Shown: positions 1 to 5,317, counted from the first letter of the stretch. The stretch is DNA of 5,317 nucleotides from Chloroflexota bacterium (GCA_005881495.1 VBHI01000230.1:1-5317); one strand, 5' to 3'. The notes: generated from the letters alone by a model not told the origin. Program-made: numbers and translations.

Positions 1-522
1 AACTTGCCTTTTTTTTGCCCATCAATCAGGCTTGAAGACCAAAAACCGCGCAAGCTGACCTGGGTCAAGGCAGCGGAGCCAAGCGGACACCCGCGAGTCT
101 TGACCTTGAGAGCCGTAGGCTCATCAAGCATCCCTGGGAGCTTGAGGCTCAGTCAGGGTACTCAAACGTCCGCTCATGCCAGGCGCGCGGAGCAAGCGAT
201 GCCGCCAGGCCCGACCCTTGACAGGGGTAGGTAGACTCGCAGAGCGAGAGCGACCTGCCTGCGGGTGCGCTCATCAATGCAGAACCAGGTCGCTCTCGGC
301 GCGAAGCGCTCACCCACTCCTGTCAAGGGCGGCATCGCCCGCGCGCTTGGCTCGACGTAACGCTGGGGATGGACAGGCAACCCGCGGCACAGATGGTGGA
401 GCCACGCGATTCCTCTTGATGAGCAGAGCAGGACGTAACGCTCTTGCGGGCTTCCTTCTCCTGTTCCAAGGTATCGCATGAGGAAGCGAGATGCTCACCT
501 CCTGGCAGTCTGAGCGCGCGTC
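1..522. other. non-coding region downstream of the transposase
   Basis: No open frame here has a convincing start, ribosome binding site or recognisable protein, and the short frames on both strands overlap one another. The stretch is rich in inverted repeats: a 3-nt-loop hairpin (110-114 with 118-122), a second small hairpin (124-129 with 140-145), and the large composite palindrome at 178-351. An 11-bp direct repeat, GACGTAACGCT, occurs at 354-364 and 432-442. GAGCCAAGCG at 76-85 recurs inverted at 344-353. A run of eight T lies at 9-16, but any stem belonging to it would be outside the window. I read this as IS110 end sequence plus flanking mobile-DNA debris. Where the element stops is not certain. 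Confidence 0.5.
178..351. repeat. composite inverted repeat / long hairpin
   Basis: Three nested arm pairs are visible. The outer arms are 178-190 with 339-351 (12 of 13, the mismatch being a possible G-U pair). The middle arms are 197-204 with 330-337, and then CCCTTGACAGGGGT at 215-228 with 316-329 (13 of 14). The inner arms are a perfect 13-nt pair, CGAGAGCGACCTG at 245-257 with its complement at 286-298, closing a loop of 28 nt. The left arm has a bulge of about 10 nt (205-214). Such a structure could be a MITE- or REP-like palindromic element, an abutted pair of insertion-sequence ends, or a structured RNA transcribed past the transposase. The base pairing is directly visible; the role is inference. 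Confidence 0.7.
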
Positions 523-1764
523 TTAGGAACTCTTCCTCTTCTGCGCTTCTCGAAGCAGCTGCTGCCTCACCGACAAGCGATAGGTTGTGCCGTAGTAGTC
601 AATCTCCTCGAGTTCCTCGCTTAAGCCCAGCTCGTCAAGGTGCTGATAGAGAAGGAGAAGGCGATCACGATGCTGGCCTGGGATCACGCCATGATGGGTA
701 ATCCAGTTCATCAGCTTACGTGCGACCGCTTGTGCCTGTGCATTGGTATCGGCTTGCTGCTCAGAGAGGACATGCCACACCGCCACCAGCAACTTGCGAG
801 CGATGGCGACAATCGCCTTCTGTTTGCCGATCCGCTTGGTCAAGCACTCAAACTGCGCTTGCCAATGGGGATGATGCTCCACCGCGACCCAGGCGGCTTC
901 GACCATCACGCCCCGCAAATCGCGTCGGCCCTCTTTGGTAATATGTCCGCCTTGATGGGTTTCCCCAGAGTCATGCACGCTCGCTCCTAACCCTGCATAG
1001 CCGACGAGTTTCTTGGCAGACGGGAAGCGCGTGATGTCGCCGATGGCCGCCAGGAGACTCATAACGGAAAGCACCCCCAGACCAGGCAGCTGTACCAGAA
1101 AAGGCACCTGCTTGACCCAGGGTTCACAGGTGGAGAGTCGCCCCAACTCTGTCTCAACGGCTCCTACCAGTTCCTCCAGGGAGCGCAAAAGGGAGAGGTC
1201 TTGTTGCACGCGTAGCTTCTCTTAGGATGAGAGGTCCAACGAGAGCCACCACTCCTGCTGATGTGCGGCAAATGGCTTGCCTGGCGGCAACGTGAGGTTA
1301 TGGCGATGCAAGACCGCATGCAAGCGATTGCGCACCTGCGTTCTCTGATTGACGAGGCGCTTGCGATGGCTCACGAGCGCTCGCAGTTCGCGCACAGGCA
1401 TTGGGGGAACCCAGACGGCCGGCACCAAATTGGCCGCGAGCAGGTGAGCCAGTTTGATGGTGTCACGCGAGTCGGTTTTGACGCGAGCAGCCGCAATCAG
1501 CTTCACGGCCAGAGGATGAGCCACCGTGACCGAGCCGACCAGTGGCTCCAACTGATCGTAGAGCAACCAGGCATTGGAAGTGGCTTCCAGGACCACTGCA
1601 TCAGAGGGACCCAAATGGGTTGTTGCCCAGGCAGAGAAGGTTTCGAAGCCAAACCGACGTGGGGTCAAGACGATCTGTTGCTGAGAATCGACTGCTCCTA
1701 CCACCAGGTACTTGCGGTGGATGTCTAGGGCGACAAAACGCGTTGGAGAGGATGCTGTTGACAT
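523..1764 (-). pseudogene. IS110-family transposase, interrupted by one in-frame stop
   Basis: This gene encodes a DEDD/serine recombinase-type transposase, about 413 codons including the internal stop, which is the usual length for IS110. The start is ATG at 1764-1762 with GGAGGA four bases upstream. The N-terminal RuvC-like domain carries the expected acidic set: D14 (ALDIH), E60 (VVLEATSNAW), D98 and D101 (KTDSRD). A Lys/Arg-rich helical linker follows. The C-terminal Tnp_20-type domain starts near VQLPGLGVLSVMSLLAAIGDITRF and contains GLGASVHDSG, where the nucleophilic serine is expected, then GGHITKEGRRDLRGVMVEAAW. Codon 181 (1224-1222) is TAA; before and after it the frame is the same and the protein continues normally (EKLRVQQDLSLLRSLEE). 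Apart from this stop the gene looks intact, so the mutation seems recent. The C-terminal part could only restart from GTG at 1209 with a poor ribosome site. Confidence 0.9.
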
Positions 1765-2472
1765 ATGTTCCTCCGATCAGAACTTCGGCGCAGGGCCGAA
1801 CGGACGATGTGGGTGGATGAGGCGCGTCATTTGGGCTGATGGTTGATCACTCACCGATTCGAGCTTGACGATCGTTCGTCATCTCAGTTAAGGTCATTCG
1901 GGCGGGCGACCAAACAACGAAGCGAGCTCATCTGTCTCATGCCATGTACCACGGTCGGCCCTGACACCACGCACCACAGCGGCGTCCCCGCCCCTTTACA
2001 GGAGTAAGGTAGCACGCGACGCGCCTCACTAACAACATCCTAACAAGGATTCGTTCCTGGGACAGCCATATGAGCCGTTCAAGCCGCAGAAATCGCTTTT
2101 GCATTCTATCTCTCCTCTTGCCTACGAGAAGAGTTTCATTTGACGAGCCGATCTTTTCTTTTTCTGCTTTGCCTTCGCCTTTTTCTGGGCGAAAGCGGCC
2201 ACAAAACCAGCCGATTTCTTTTTTGAGGTGAACCCGGATAGTCTATTTGAGAGGCGGTGGCGGCCGCGTCAAGTCAAGCTGGTCACAGCCAAAACGATGC
2301 ATGTGCTGGCGAACAAAGGGGGAGAGAGCTGCGACCACCTGGAAGCCTCACTCGGCTCCTTCTAGATGCAGCTTCAACAAGACAAAGCTCGATCACCTGG
2401 ACATGGGAGCAAATCAGACAGGATGAACTCCGATCATTTTACGCTGATCTCTGCCAGAGCGAACATCCATCC
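1765..2472. other. non-coding region between transposase and tetR promoter
   Basis: No complete gene is supported here. The stretch 1765-1980 is the leader of the transposase on the minus strand. It includes a hairpin, TTCGGC/GCCGAA (1784-1789 with 1795-1800), just before the transposase ribosome site, and another, TGACGA/TCGTCA (1866-1871 with 1876-1881). In bridge-RNA-bearing IS110 elements the guide RNA lies in this kind of long non-coding end, but no fold could be assigned confidently. The IS-end-like repeat is at 1981-2017. From about 2070 to 2270 the plus strand is pyrimidine-rich with a 6-bp hairpin (2174-2179 with 2188-2193). On the minus strand 2270-2122 is open and reads as a Lys-rich tail ending at TAG. 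From 2270 to 2472 nothing is recognised. Confidence 0.5.
1981..2017 (+). repeat. IS-end-like repeat, inverted copy of 306-339
   Basis: The segment contains CCCCTTTACAGGAGTAAGG at 1990-2008 or nearby and matches the complement of 306-339, including an exact ACAGGAGT octamer. It also matches the plus strand at 196-240 (CCCTTGACAGGGGTAGGTAG, 215-234). Three related copies around one transposase suggest recognition sequences of the element. The alignment was made by eye. Confidence 0.45.
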
Positions 2473-2492
2473 TTGACTTTTCATTCCAACAT
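2469..2492. promoter_or_regulatory. probable TetR autoregulatory operator (degenerate palindrome)
   Basis: The right half CATTCCAACAT (2482-2492) differs at one base from the half-site CATTCAAACAT of the perfect palindrome after tetR. It is preceded by a 2-bp centre, as in that palindrome. The left half ATCCTTGACTT (2469-2479) keeps 7 of 11 positions. The site covers the -35 element and most of the spacer of the tetR promoter, so a bound dimer would block RNA polymerase. Similarity and position are seen; binding is inferred. Confidence 0.6.
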
Positions 2493-2502
2493 GTGGTATA
2501 CT
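2473..2502 (+). promoter_or_regulatory. sigma70-type promoter of the tetR gene
   Basis: The -35 box TTGACT (2473-2478) and the -10 box TATACT (2497-2502) each match the consensus at five of six positions and are 18 bp apart. Transcription should begin near 2509, almost at the Shine-Dalgarno sequence, leaving a leader of only about 24 nt. This location shows that the open frame upstream of 2533 is not translated as part of the regulator. Confidence 0.75.
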
Positions 2503-2509
2503 CCTTCAC

Positions 2510-2516
2510 AAGGAGG
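2510..2516 (+). promoter_or_regulatory. Shine-Dalgarno site of tetR, unusually far from the start
   Basis: AAGGAGG is a near-perfect anti-16S match, but 16 nt separate it from the ATG at 2533, more than the usual 5-10. No in-frame start codon lies closer to it, and the helix-turn-helix domain begins right after 2533, so the ATG is kept. Translation may be modest. Confidence 0.6.
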
Positions 2517-2532
2517 AACAAAAGACGGTCCT

Positions 2533-3114
2533 ATGGCAGGAAAGAAAGCATTTGATCCCCATCAGGTTCTGGAAAAAGCCATGAACGCATTTTGGGAACG
2601 AGGCTACGAGGGGATATCGATCGAGGATCTCGTCCAGTGTACTGGCATTGGACGTGGGAGCCTCTACGACACCTTTGGCGATAAACACTCGCTGTATCTG
2701 GCTGCTCTCGATCGGTATCTGGTCTCAGGCCAGGCACAGATCACTGCTTTGCTCAATCAAGCGGGAACCGTGCAAGAGGTGCTGGAGCAGCTTTTCCAAA
2801 CCTATATTGACGCCTTGCTGAGCGATCCAAACCATCGTGGATGTTTTCTCGTGAATGCATCCTTAGAAACAGCTCCTCGTGATCCTGAGGTCAACCAGAT
2901 CGTCCAGTCTGCGCTTCAAGAGCTAGAGGAGGGGTTTTATCGTCTCCTGATCAAAGCGCAGGTGGCCGGTGACCTCTCCTGGACGCACGATCCCCATCAA
3001 TTGGCTCATTTCTTGTTGGGGACCCTCGTCAGCATTCGTGTCCTGGCACGTGGAAAGCCTGATCGGCGCGTGCTCCAAGATGTCGTGAAGACGGCAGTAG
3101 CCGTCTTCCACTAA
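2533..3114 (+). CDS. TetR/AcrR-family transcriptional repressor
   Basis: A 193-residue protein, the normal length for the family. Residues 7-55 form the TetR DNA-binding domain: FDPHQVLEKAMNAFWERGYE, then ISIEDLVQCTG (first HTH helix, about 28-38) and the recognition helix GRGSLYDTFGDKHSLY (about 40-55). Residues 60-193 are the helical ligand-binding and dimerisation part, with the subfamily signature RGCFLVNASLE (102-112). It probably represses its own gene and the hydrolase-SDR-MDR genes downstream, since related palindromes lie over its promoter and just past its stop. The start at 2533 is preferred because the promoter at 2473-2502 lies within the longer open frame beginning at 2257. C104 lines up by eye with the redox-active C106 of E. 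coli NemR; whether it senses electrophiles here is unknown. The natural inducer cannot be named. Confidence 0.93.
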   Translation: MAGKKAFDPHQVLEKAMNAFWERGYEGISIEDLVQCTGIGRGSLYDTFGDKHSLYLAALDRYLVSGQAQITALLNQAGTVQEVLEQLFQTYIDALLSDPNHRGCFLVNASLETAPRDPEVNQIVQSALQELEEGFYRLLIKAQVAGDLSWTHDPHQLAHFLLGTLVSIRVLARGKPDRRVLQDVVKTAVAVFH

Positions 3115-3121
3115 TTTTTTT
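3085..3121 (+). terminator. intrinsic terminator overlapping the end of tetR
   Basis: GAAGACGGC (3087-3095) and GCCGTCTTC (3100-3108) form a perfect 9-bp stem with a 4-nt AGTA loop. GTG/CAC (3085-3087 with 3109-3111) could extend it with one bulged C. Seven T follow (3115-3121), after a short CACTAA gap that contains the tetR stop codon. It should end most tetR transcripts, so the enzymes downstream probably need their own promoter in or near the operator. Confidence 0.75.
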
Positions 3122-3125
3122 AGCG

Positions 3126-3153
3126 TTATGTTTGAATGAACATTCAAACATAA
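3126..3153. promoter_or_regulatory. perfect palindromic operator, probably of the adjacent TetR
   Basis: TTATGTTTGAATG (3126-3138) and its exact complement CATTCAAACATAA (3141-3153) are separated by AA. This size and symmetry suit a TetR-family dimer or dimer pair, and the TGAATG/CATTCA core resembles known TetR-family boxes. It lies between the tetR terminator and the hydrolase ribosome site. A CATAAT hexamer (3149-3154) at its right edge could be a -10 box, but no good -35 lies at the right distance, so the promoter it controls is not mapped. Being AT-rich and following a stem, it could in principle act as a second weak hairpin. Confidence 0.8.
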
Positions 3154-3196
3154 TTTGCAGCGATCGCTCAAGATCGCTTCTGAAAGGAACAGAACA

Positions 3197-3262
3197 ATGG
3201 ATAGCAACGATTCGGTGGTCCTGGGGACTGGCGGGAATCGCGGACTAGGACAGGAGACCACT
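3197..3262 (+). pseudogene. SDR-like N-terminal remnant, in frame with the hydrolase
   Basis: After AAAGGA (3183-3188, eight bases before ATG 3197) the frame reads MDSNDSVVLGTGGNRGLGQE. This closely resembles the first strand and glycine-rich NAD(P) loop of short-chain dehydrogenases (typically SVVLVTGANRGLG). It then runs with no stop straight into the hydrolase start at 3263. No further SDR sequence follows. The likely explanation is a deletion that removed the body of an SDR gene and left its start next to the hydrolase. Translation from 3197 would add 22 residues to the hydrolase. The resemblance is short, so this is a tentative call. Confidence 0.45.
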
Positions 3263-4129
3263 ATGAAGACATCCCGAAACTCCCAACCTGGCTTGAGTAC
3301 TACCTACAAGGACGCGCTGACCAAGACTGTCGATGTCGGCGGAGCGAGATTTGCGTACCGGCAGCTCGGTACGGAGACCGGCGTGCCAGTGATCTTCCTG
3401 CATCACTTGGCCGCAGTCTTGGACAACTGGGATCCCAGGATCATCGACGGCATCGCTGCCAGACACCGGGTGATCACCTTCGACAACCGAGGGATTGGCG
3501 CATCACAAGGCTCGACACCGGACTCGATAGAGGCGATGGCGCGGGACGCGGTCGCCTTTATCCGGGCGCTGGGCTTCGATCAGGTCGATCTGCTTGCACT
3601 CTCCATGGGCGGCTTCATCGCGCAGGTGATTGCGCAAGAAGAACCGCAACTCGTTCGAAAGATCATTCTCGCGGGTACGGGTCCGGCTGGAGGCGAAGGC
3701 ATCGACAGGGTGACTTCTGTCACCATCCGTGACACGATAAAAGCTGTGCTGACGTTCAAAGATCCGAAGCAGTATCTCTTCTTCACCAAAACAGCCAATG
3801 GCCGGTTAGCAGCTCGGAAATTCTTGAAGCGATTGAAGGAACGGACGGACAATCGCGATACACCGATTTCCCTCCCCTCTTTCCGTGCGCAGCTCAAGGC
3901 TATCCATGCGTGGGGGGGTCAGGAACCTTCCGACTTGACGGGCATTGAGCAGCCGGTCCTGGTAGTCAACGGTGAGGACGATAGAATGGTACCCAGCAGC
4001 AATTCTACCGACCTGGCTCGACGTTTGCCACATGCCCAACTCATCCTCTATCGCGACGCCGGACACGGCGGCATCTTCCAGTATCACGAAGAGTTTGTTC
4101 AAGAGGCTCTGAAATTCCTCGAGTCATGA
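3263..4129 (+). CDS. alpha/beta-fold hydrolase
   Basis: A 288-residue enzyme of the alpha/beta hydrolase superfamily, probably cytosolic as no signal peptide is seen. The order of elements is canonical. VPVIFLHHLAAVLDNWD holds the oxyanion-hole region and VITFDNRGIGAS follows. Next comes the nucleophile elbow DLLALSMGGF with Ser114, then a helical lid (about residues 135-220). The catalytic acid is in VNGEDDRMVP (Asp240) and the base in DAGHGG (His268). The elbow reads A-x-S-x-G, with Ala in place of the usual first Gly, a tolerated variation. ATG 3263 has AGGAG six bases upstream and begins the family-like part; ATG 3197, in frame with its own ribosome site, would give 310 residues. The substrate is unknown: esterase, lactonase, haloperoxidase-like or C-C hydrolase activities are all possible. 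It is the first enzyme after the operator, and the next gene follows about 100 bp on. Confidence 0.9.
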   Translation: MKTSRNSQPGLSTTYKDALTKTVDVGGARFAYRQLGTETGVPVIFLHHLAAVLDNWDPRIIDGIAARHRVITFDNRGIGASQGSTPDSIEAMARDAVAFIRALGFDQVDLLALSMGGFIAQVIAQEEPQLVRKIILAGTGPAGGEGIDRVTSVTIRDTIKAVLTFKDPKQYLFFTKTANGRLAARKFLKRLKERTDNRDTPISLPSFRAQLKAIHAWGGQEPSDLTGIEQPVLVVNGEDDRMVPSSNSTDLARRLPHAQLILYRDAGHGGIFQYHEEFVQEALKFLES

Positions 4130-4230
4130 GATCAAAGCGGTCCTTGTCACCAACCGAGAGCGGTTCTCTCAGCGATGACAGGCAGACTGGGATAACGCTC
4201 TGCACAGAGAGGAGAGAAAGGGAATCCATC

Positions 4231-5028
4231 ATGGCATCTCATAAACAGGTCGCCCTCGTCACGGGCGCATCATCTGGCATCGGGCGAGCGACGGCAGAAC
4301 TGCTGACGGCGCAGGGCTTTACCGTCTTCGGCACCAGCCGCACACCCATTCAGGACACGCGTTCCTACACCTGGCTGCCCCTGGATGTCCGCTCGGACGA
4401 CTCCGTGCAGGCAGCCGTCCAGTCGCTGCTGGCACAGGCCGGGCGGATTGACCTCCTGGTCAACAACGCGGGCTATGTGCAGTTCGGTGCGATTGAGGAG
4501 AGCAGCATTGCCGACGCGCAGGCCCAGCTCGACACCAACCTGTTGGGCGTCATACGCATGGTCAAGGCCGTGCTGCCGGTGATGCGAAAGCTCGGCAACG
4601 GGCGCATTATCAACATCAGCTCGATCGTCGGTCACGTTGCGCCCCCGTATGGAGGCCTCTACGCCACCAGCAAATTTGCGCTGGAGGGGCTGAGTGAGGC
4701 CCTGCGCGAAGAGATCCGCCCGTTCGGAGTGAGCGTCTCGCTCATCGAGCCAAGCTATGTGAACACACCGATCGTCAGTCAGCCGCCAACCAACCCGATT
4801 GCCGCCTACACGAATGCGCGCCAGGCGGCGCAGCAAGCCTTCATGAAGAGTAGCAAGAACGGCATGGAGCCTGGCGCTGTGGCCCGCGCCATCCTGCGCG
4901 CCGCCACCACCACCCGGCCACGTCTGCGCTACCCGGTTGGGCAGGATGGAAAAGCGCTGCTTCTGCTCAAGCGGCTGCTCCCAGAGTCAGCGTTTGAGCG
5001 CGTCAAACGCCGCCTGTTCAGCGCGTAG
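4231..5028 (+). CDS. short-chain dehydrogenase/reductase (classical SDR)
   Basis: A 265-residue NAD(P)-dependent oxidoreductase. The N-terminus VALVTGASSGIGRA has the TGxxxGxG nucleotide loop (residues 11-18). The end of the second strand, VFGTSRTP with Arg37, suggests NADP(H) preference. LDV near 51-53 and NNAG at 78-81 are the structural motifs. The catalytic set is Ser131 (NISSIVG), Tyr144 and Lys148 (YATSK). After IEPSYVNTP, the C-terminal tail resembles the 17-beta-HSD-like SDR group, whose bacterial members act on varied alcohols, ketones and aldehydes; the substrate here is not known. ATG 4231 has AAAGGGA seven bases upstream and begins right at the Rossmann fold; an earlier in-frame ATG (4126) overlapping the hydrolase stop would add 35 residues unlike any SDR. 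The gene looks more GC-rich than tetR, so it may have a different history. Confidence 0.93.
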   Translation: MASHKQVALVTGASSGIGRATAELLTAQGFTVFGTSRTPIQDTRSYTWLPLDVRSDDSVQAAVQSLLAQAGRIDLLVNNAGYVQFGAIEESSIADAQAQLDTNLLGVIRMVKAVLPVMRKLGNGRIINISSIVGHVAPPYGGLYATSKFALEGLSEALREEIRPFGVSVSLIEPSYVNTPIVSQPPTNPIAAYTNARQAAQQAFMKSSKNGMEPGAVARAILRAATTTRPRLRYPVGQDGKALLLLKRLLPESAFERVKRRLFSA

Positions 5029-5179
5029 ACATGTCCAGAGAGGCGCATACCGCTGCGCCTCACCCACAGACGCAGCCATACAAAACCGCCGCGTCAGACG
5101 AAGCGGCAGCACGAGAGAGGCGGAAAGCCAGCCCCATCAGAGGAGGCAGGGCCTCTAGAAACGAGAGGAGAAAGAAACT
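5029..5179 (+). other. structured spacer between SDR and MDR genes
   Basis: A perfect 8-bp stem, GAGGCGCA (5040-5047) with TGCGCCTC (5054-5061), sits just after the SDR stop. It has no T run, so it is not a classical terminator and may instead protect or attenuate the message. GAGGC/GCCTC (5143-5147 with 5151-5155) forms a small hairpin near the next gene. CCTCT (5152-5156) could alternatively pair with AGAGG (5164-5168), which overlaps the next Shine-Dalgarno sequence. Confidence 0.5.
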
Positions 5180-5317
5180 ATGATGAAGGCCTTCATCATC
5201 GAGCGTTATGGAAGCAAGGATGGCGTGCGGGCTGGCGAAATGCCAGACCCGGAGCTGCGGGAGGATGACGTCTTGGTCCAGATCCACGCCGCTGGTGTCA
5301 ACCTGCTGGATTCCAAA
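5180..5317 (+). CDS. quinone-oxidoreductase-like MDR enzyme, N-terminal part (runs off the window)
   Basis: The first 46 codons of a medium-chain dehydrogenase/reductase are present. The start MMKAFIIERYGSKDGVRAGE, then PDPELREDDVLVQIHAAGVNLLDSK, matches the GroES-like N-terminal domain of NADP-dependent quinone oxidoreductase / zinc-free alcohol dehydrogenase-like proteins; VLVQIHAAGVN..D is the familiar strand-turn motif. The zinc ligands and Rossmann domain would lie beyond the window, so zinc dependence cannot be judged. GAGAGGAG (5163-5170) lies nine bases before the first ATG (5180); the second ATG at 5183 is equally possible. It follows the SDR by 151 bp in the same direction and is probably part of the same transcript. 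Members of this family usually reduce enones or quinones with NADPH. Confidence 0.88.
   Translation, partial: MMKAFIIERYGSKDGVRAGEMPDPELREDDVLVQIHAAGVNLLDSK

Larger units (their letters stand above)
306..2017 (-). mobile_element. IS110-family insertion sequence (probable extent)
   Basis: The core is an IS110-family transposase gene on the minus strand. About 184 bp beyond its 3' end (306-339) and about 217 bp before its 5' end (1981-2017) are imperfect inverted repeats sharing GGCG, CCGCCC, the octamer ACAGGAGT, GGT and AGC in the same order (about 28 of 34 positions with small gaps). Subterminal inverted repeats are a known trait of the IS1111 group of IS110 elements, while other IS110 elements lack terminal repeats. 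IS110 elements do not always leave target duplications, so exact ends cannot be fixed from one copy. The 1.7-kb extent is therefore a proposal. Because the transposase is interrupted by a stop codon, this copy is probably not autonomous. Confidence 0.45.

Noticed and set aside
1..522. CRISPR array or tRNA gene
   Set aside because: The repeats are inverted and irregular with no regular spacing, and no cloverleaf or T-loop motif was found.
640..990. 116-residue open frame on the plus strand
   Set aside because: It is antisense to the transposase C-terminal domain and has no family resemblance.
1261..1728. 155-residue open frame on the plus strand
   Set aside because: It is antisense to the transposase N-terminal domain, whose motifs are unambiguous; the peptide resembles nothing.
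2257..2532. N-terminal extension of the TetR frame giving a 285-residue protein
   Set aside because: A strong promoter lies inside it (2473-2502), a Shine-Dalgarno site follows, and the extra residues resemble no domain, while a normal-length TetR starts at 2533.
3159..3168. AGCGATCGCT palindrome containing the cyanobacterial HIP1 octamer GCGATCGC
   Set aside because: There is a single copy in the window, so it carries no taxonomic or regulatory weight. The nearby GATCGCT repeat (3162-3168, 3172-3178) is short.
4199..4210. CTCTG-CA-CAGAG symmetry before the SDR gene as another operator
   Set aside because: It is only 5 bp per arm, unrelated to the TetR palindrome, and merges with the purine-rich leader.
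4126..4230. ATG overlapping the hydrolase stop as the SDR start
   Set aside because: It would add 35 residues of no SDR character and lacks a clear ribosome site, whereas ATG 4231 has AAAGGGA at seven bases and begins the Rossmann fold.
4270..4836. 188-residue open frame on the minus strand
   Set aside because: It is a shadow of the GC-rich SDR gene, which carries the full set of SDR motifs on the plus strand.

Overview
The window looks like chromosomal DNA from a moderately GC-rich, soil-type bacterium. The gene content and protein flavour (IS110-type transposase next to a TetR / alpha-beta hydrolase / SDR / MDR cluster) resemble Chloroflexota of the class Ktedonobacteria. That assignment rests on protein resemblance from memory and no marker gene confirms it.

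Left part (1-2470): mobile DNA. A leftward IS110-family transposase with an intact DEDD set occupies 523-1764, but one in-frame TAA codon (1222-1224) splits it. Non-coding DNA surrounds it. About 35-bp imperfect inverted repeats at 306-339 and 1981-2017 flank it and may mark the element ends. A third copy at 196-240 pairs with the first to form a strong composite palindrome over 178-351. No complete gene is visible in 1-522 or 1765-2472; a short Lys-rich open stretch on the minus strand (2122-2270) may be a gene remnant.

Right part (2470-5317): a rightward regulator-plus-enzymes cluster. A good sigma70-type promoter (2473-2502) drives a TetR-family repressor (2533-3114), whose 3' end is folded into an intrinsic terminator. 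Directly after it lies a perfect 13+13 bp palindrome (3126-3153), the likely operator. A degenerate copy of the same palindrome sits across the -35 and spacer of the tetR promoter, which argues for autoregulation. Downstream come an alpha/beta-fold hydrolase (3263-4129), a classical SDR oxidoreductase (4231-5028) and the first 46 codons of a quinone-oxidoreductase-like MDR enzyme that runs off the window (5180-5317). All three have good ribosome binding sites and there is no obvious terminator between them, so they are probably one transcript.

Together these suggest a repressor-controlled set of enzymes acting on small hydrophobic or carbonyl compounds (hydrolysis, carbonyl reduction, enone/quinone reduction); the inducer and substrates cannot be read from the sequence. 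The most unusual points are the pair of matched operators, the in-frame SDR-like N-terminal scrap just upstream of the hydrolase, a Cys in the TetR ligand domain that aligns by eye with the redox Cys of NemR, and the palindromic repeats around the IS110 element.
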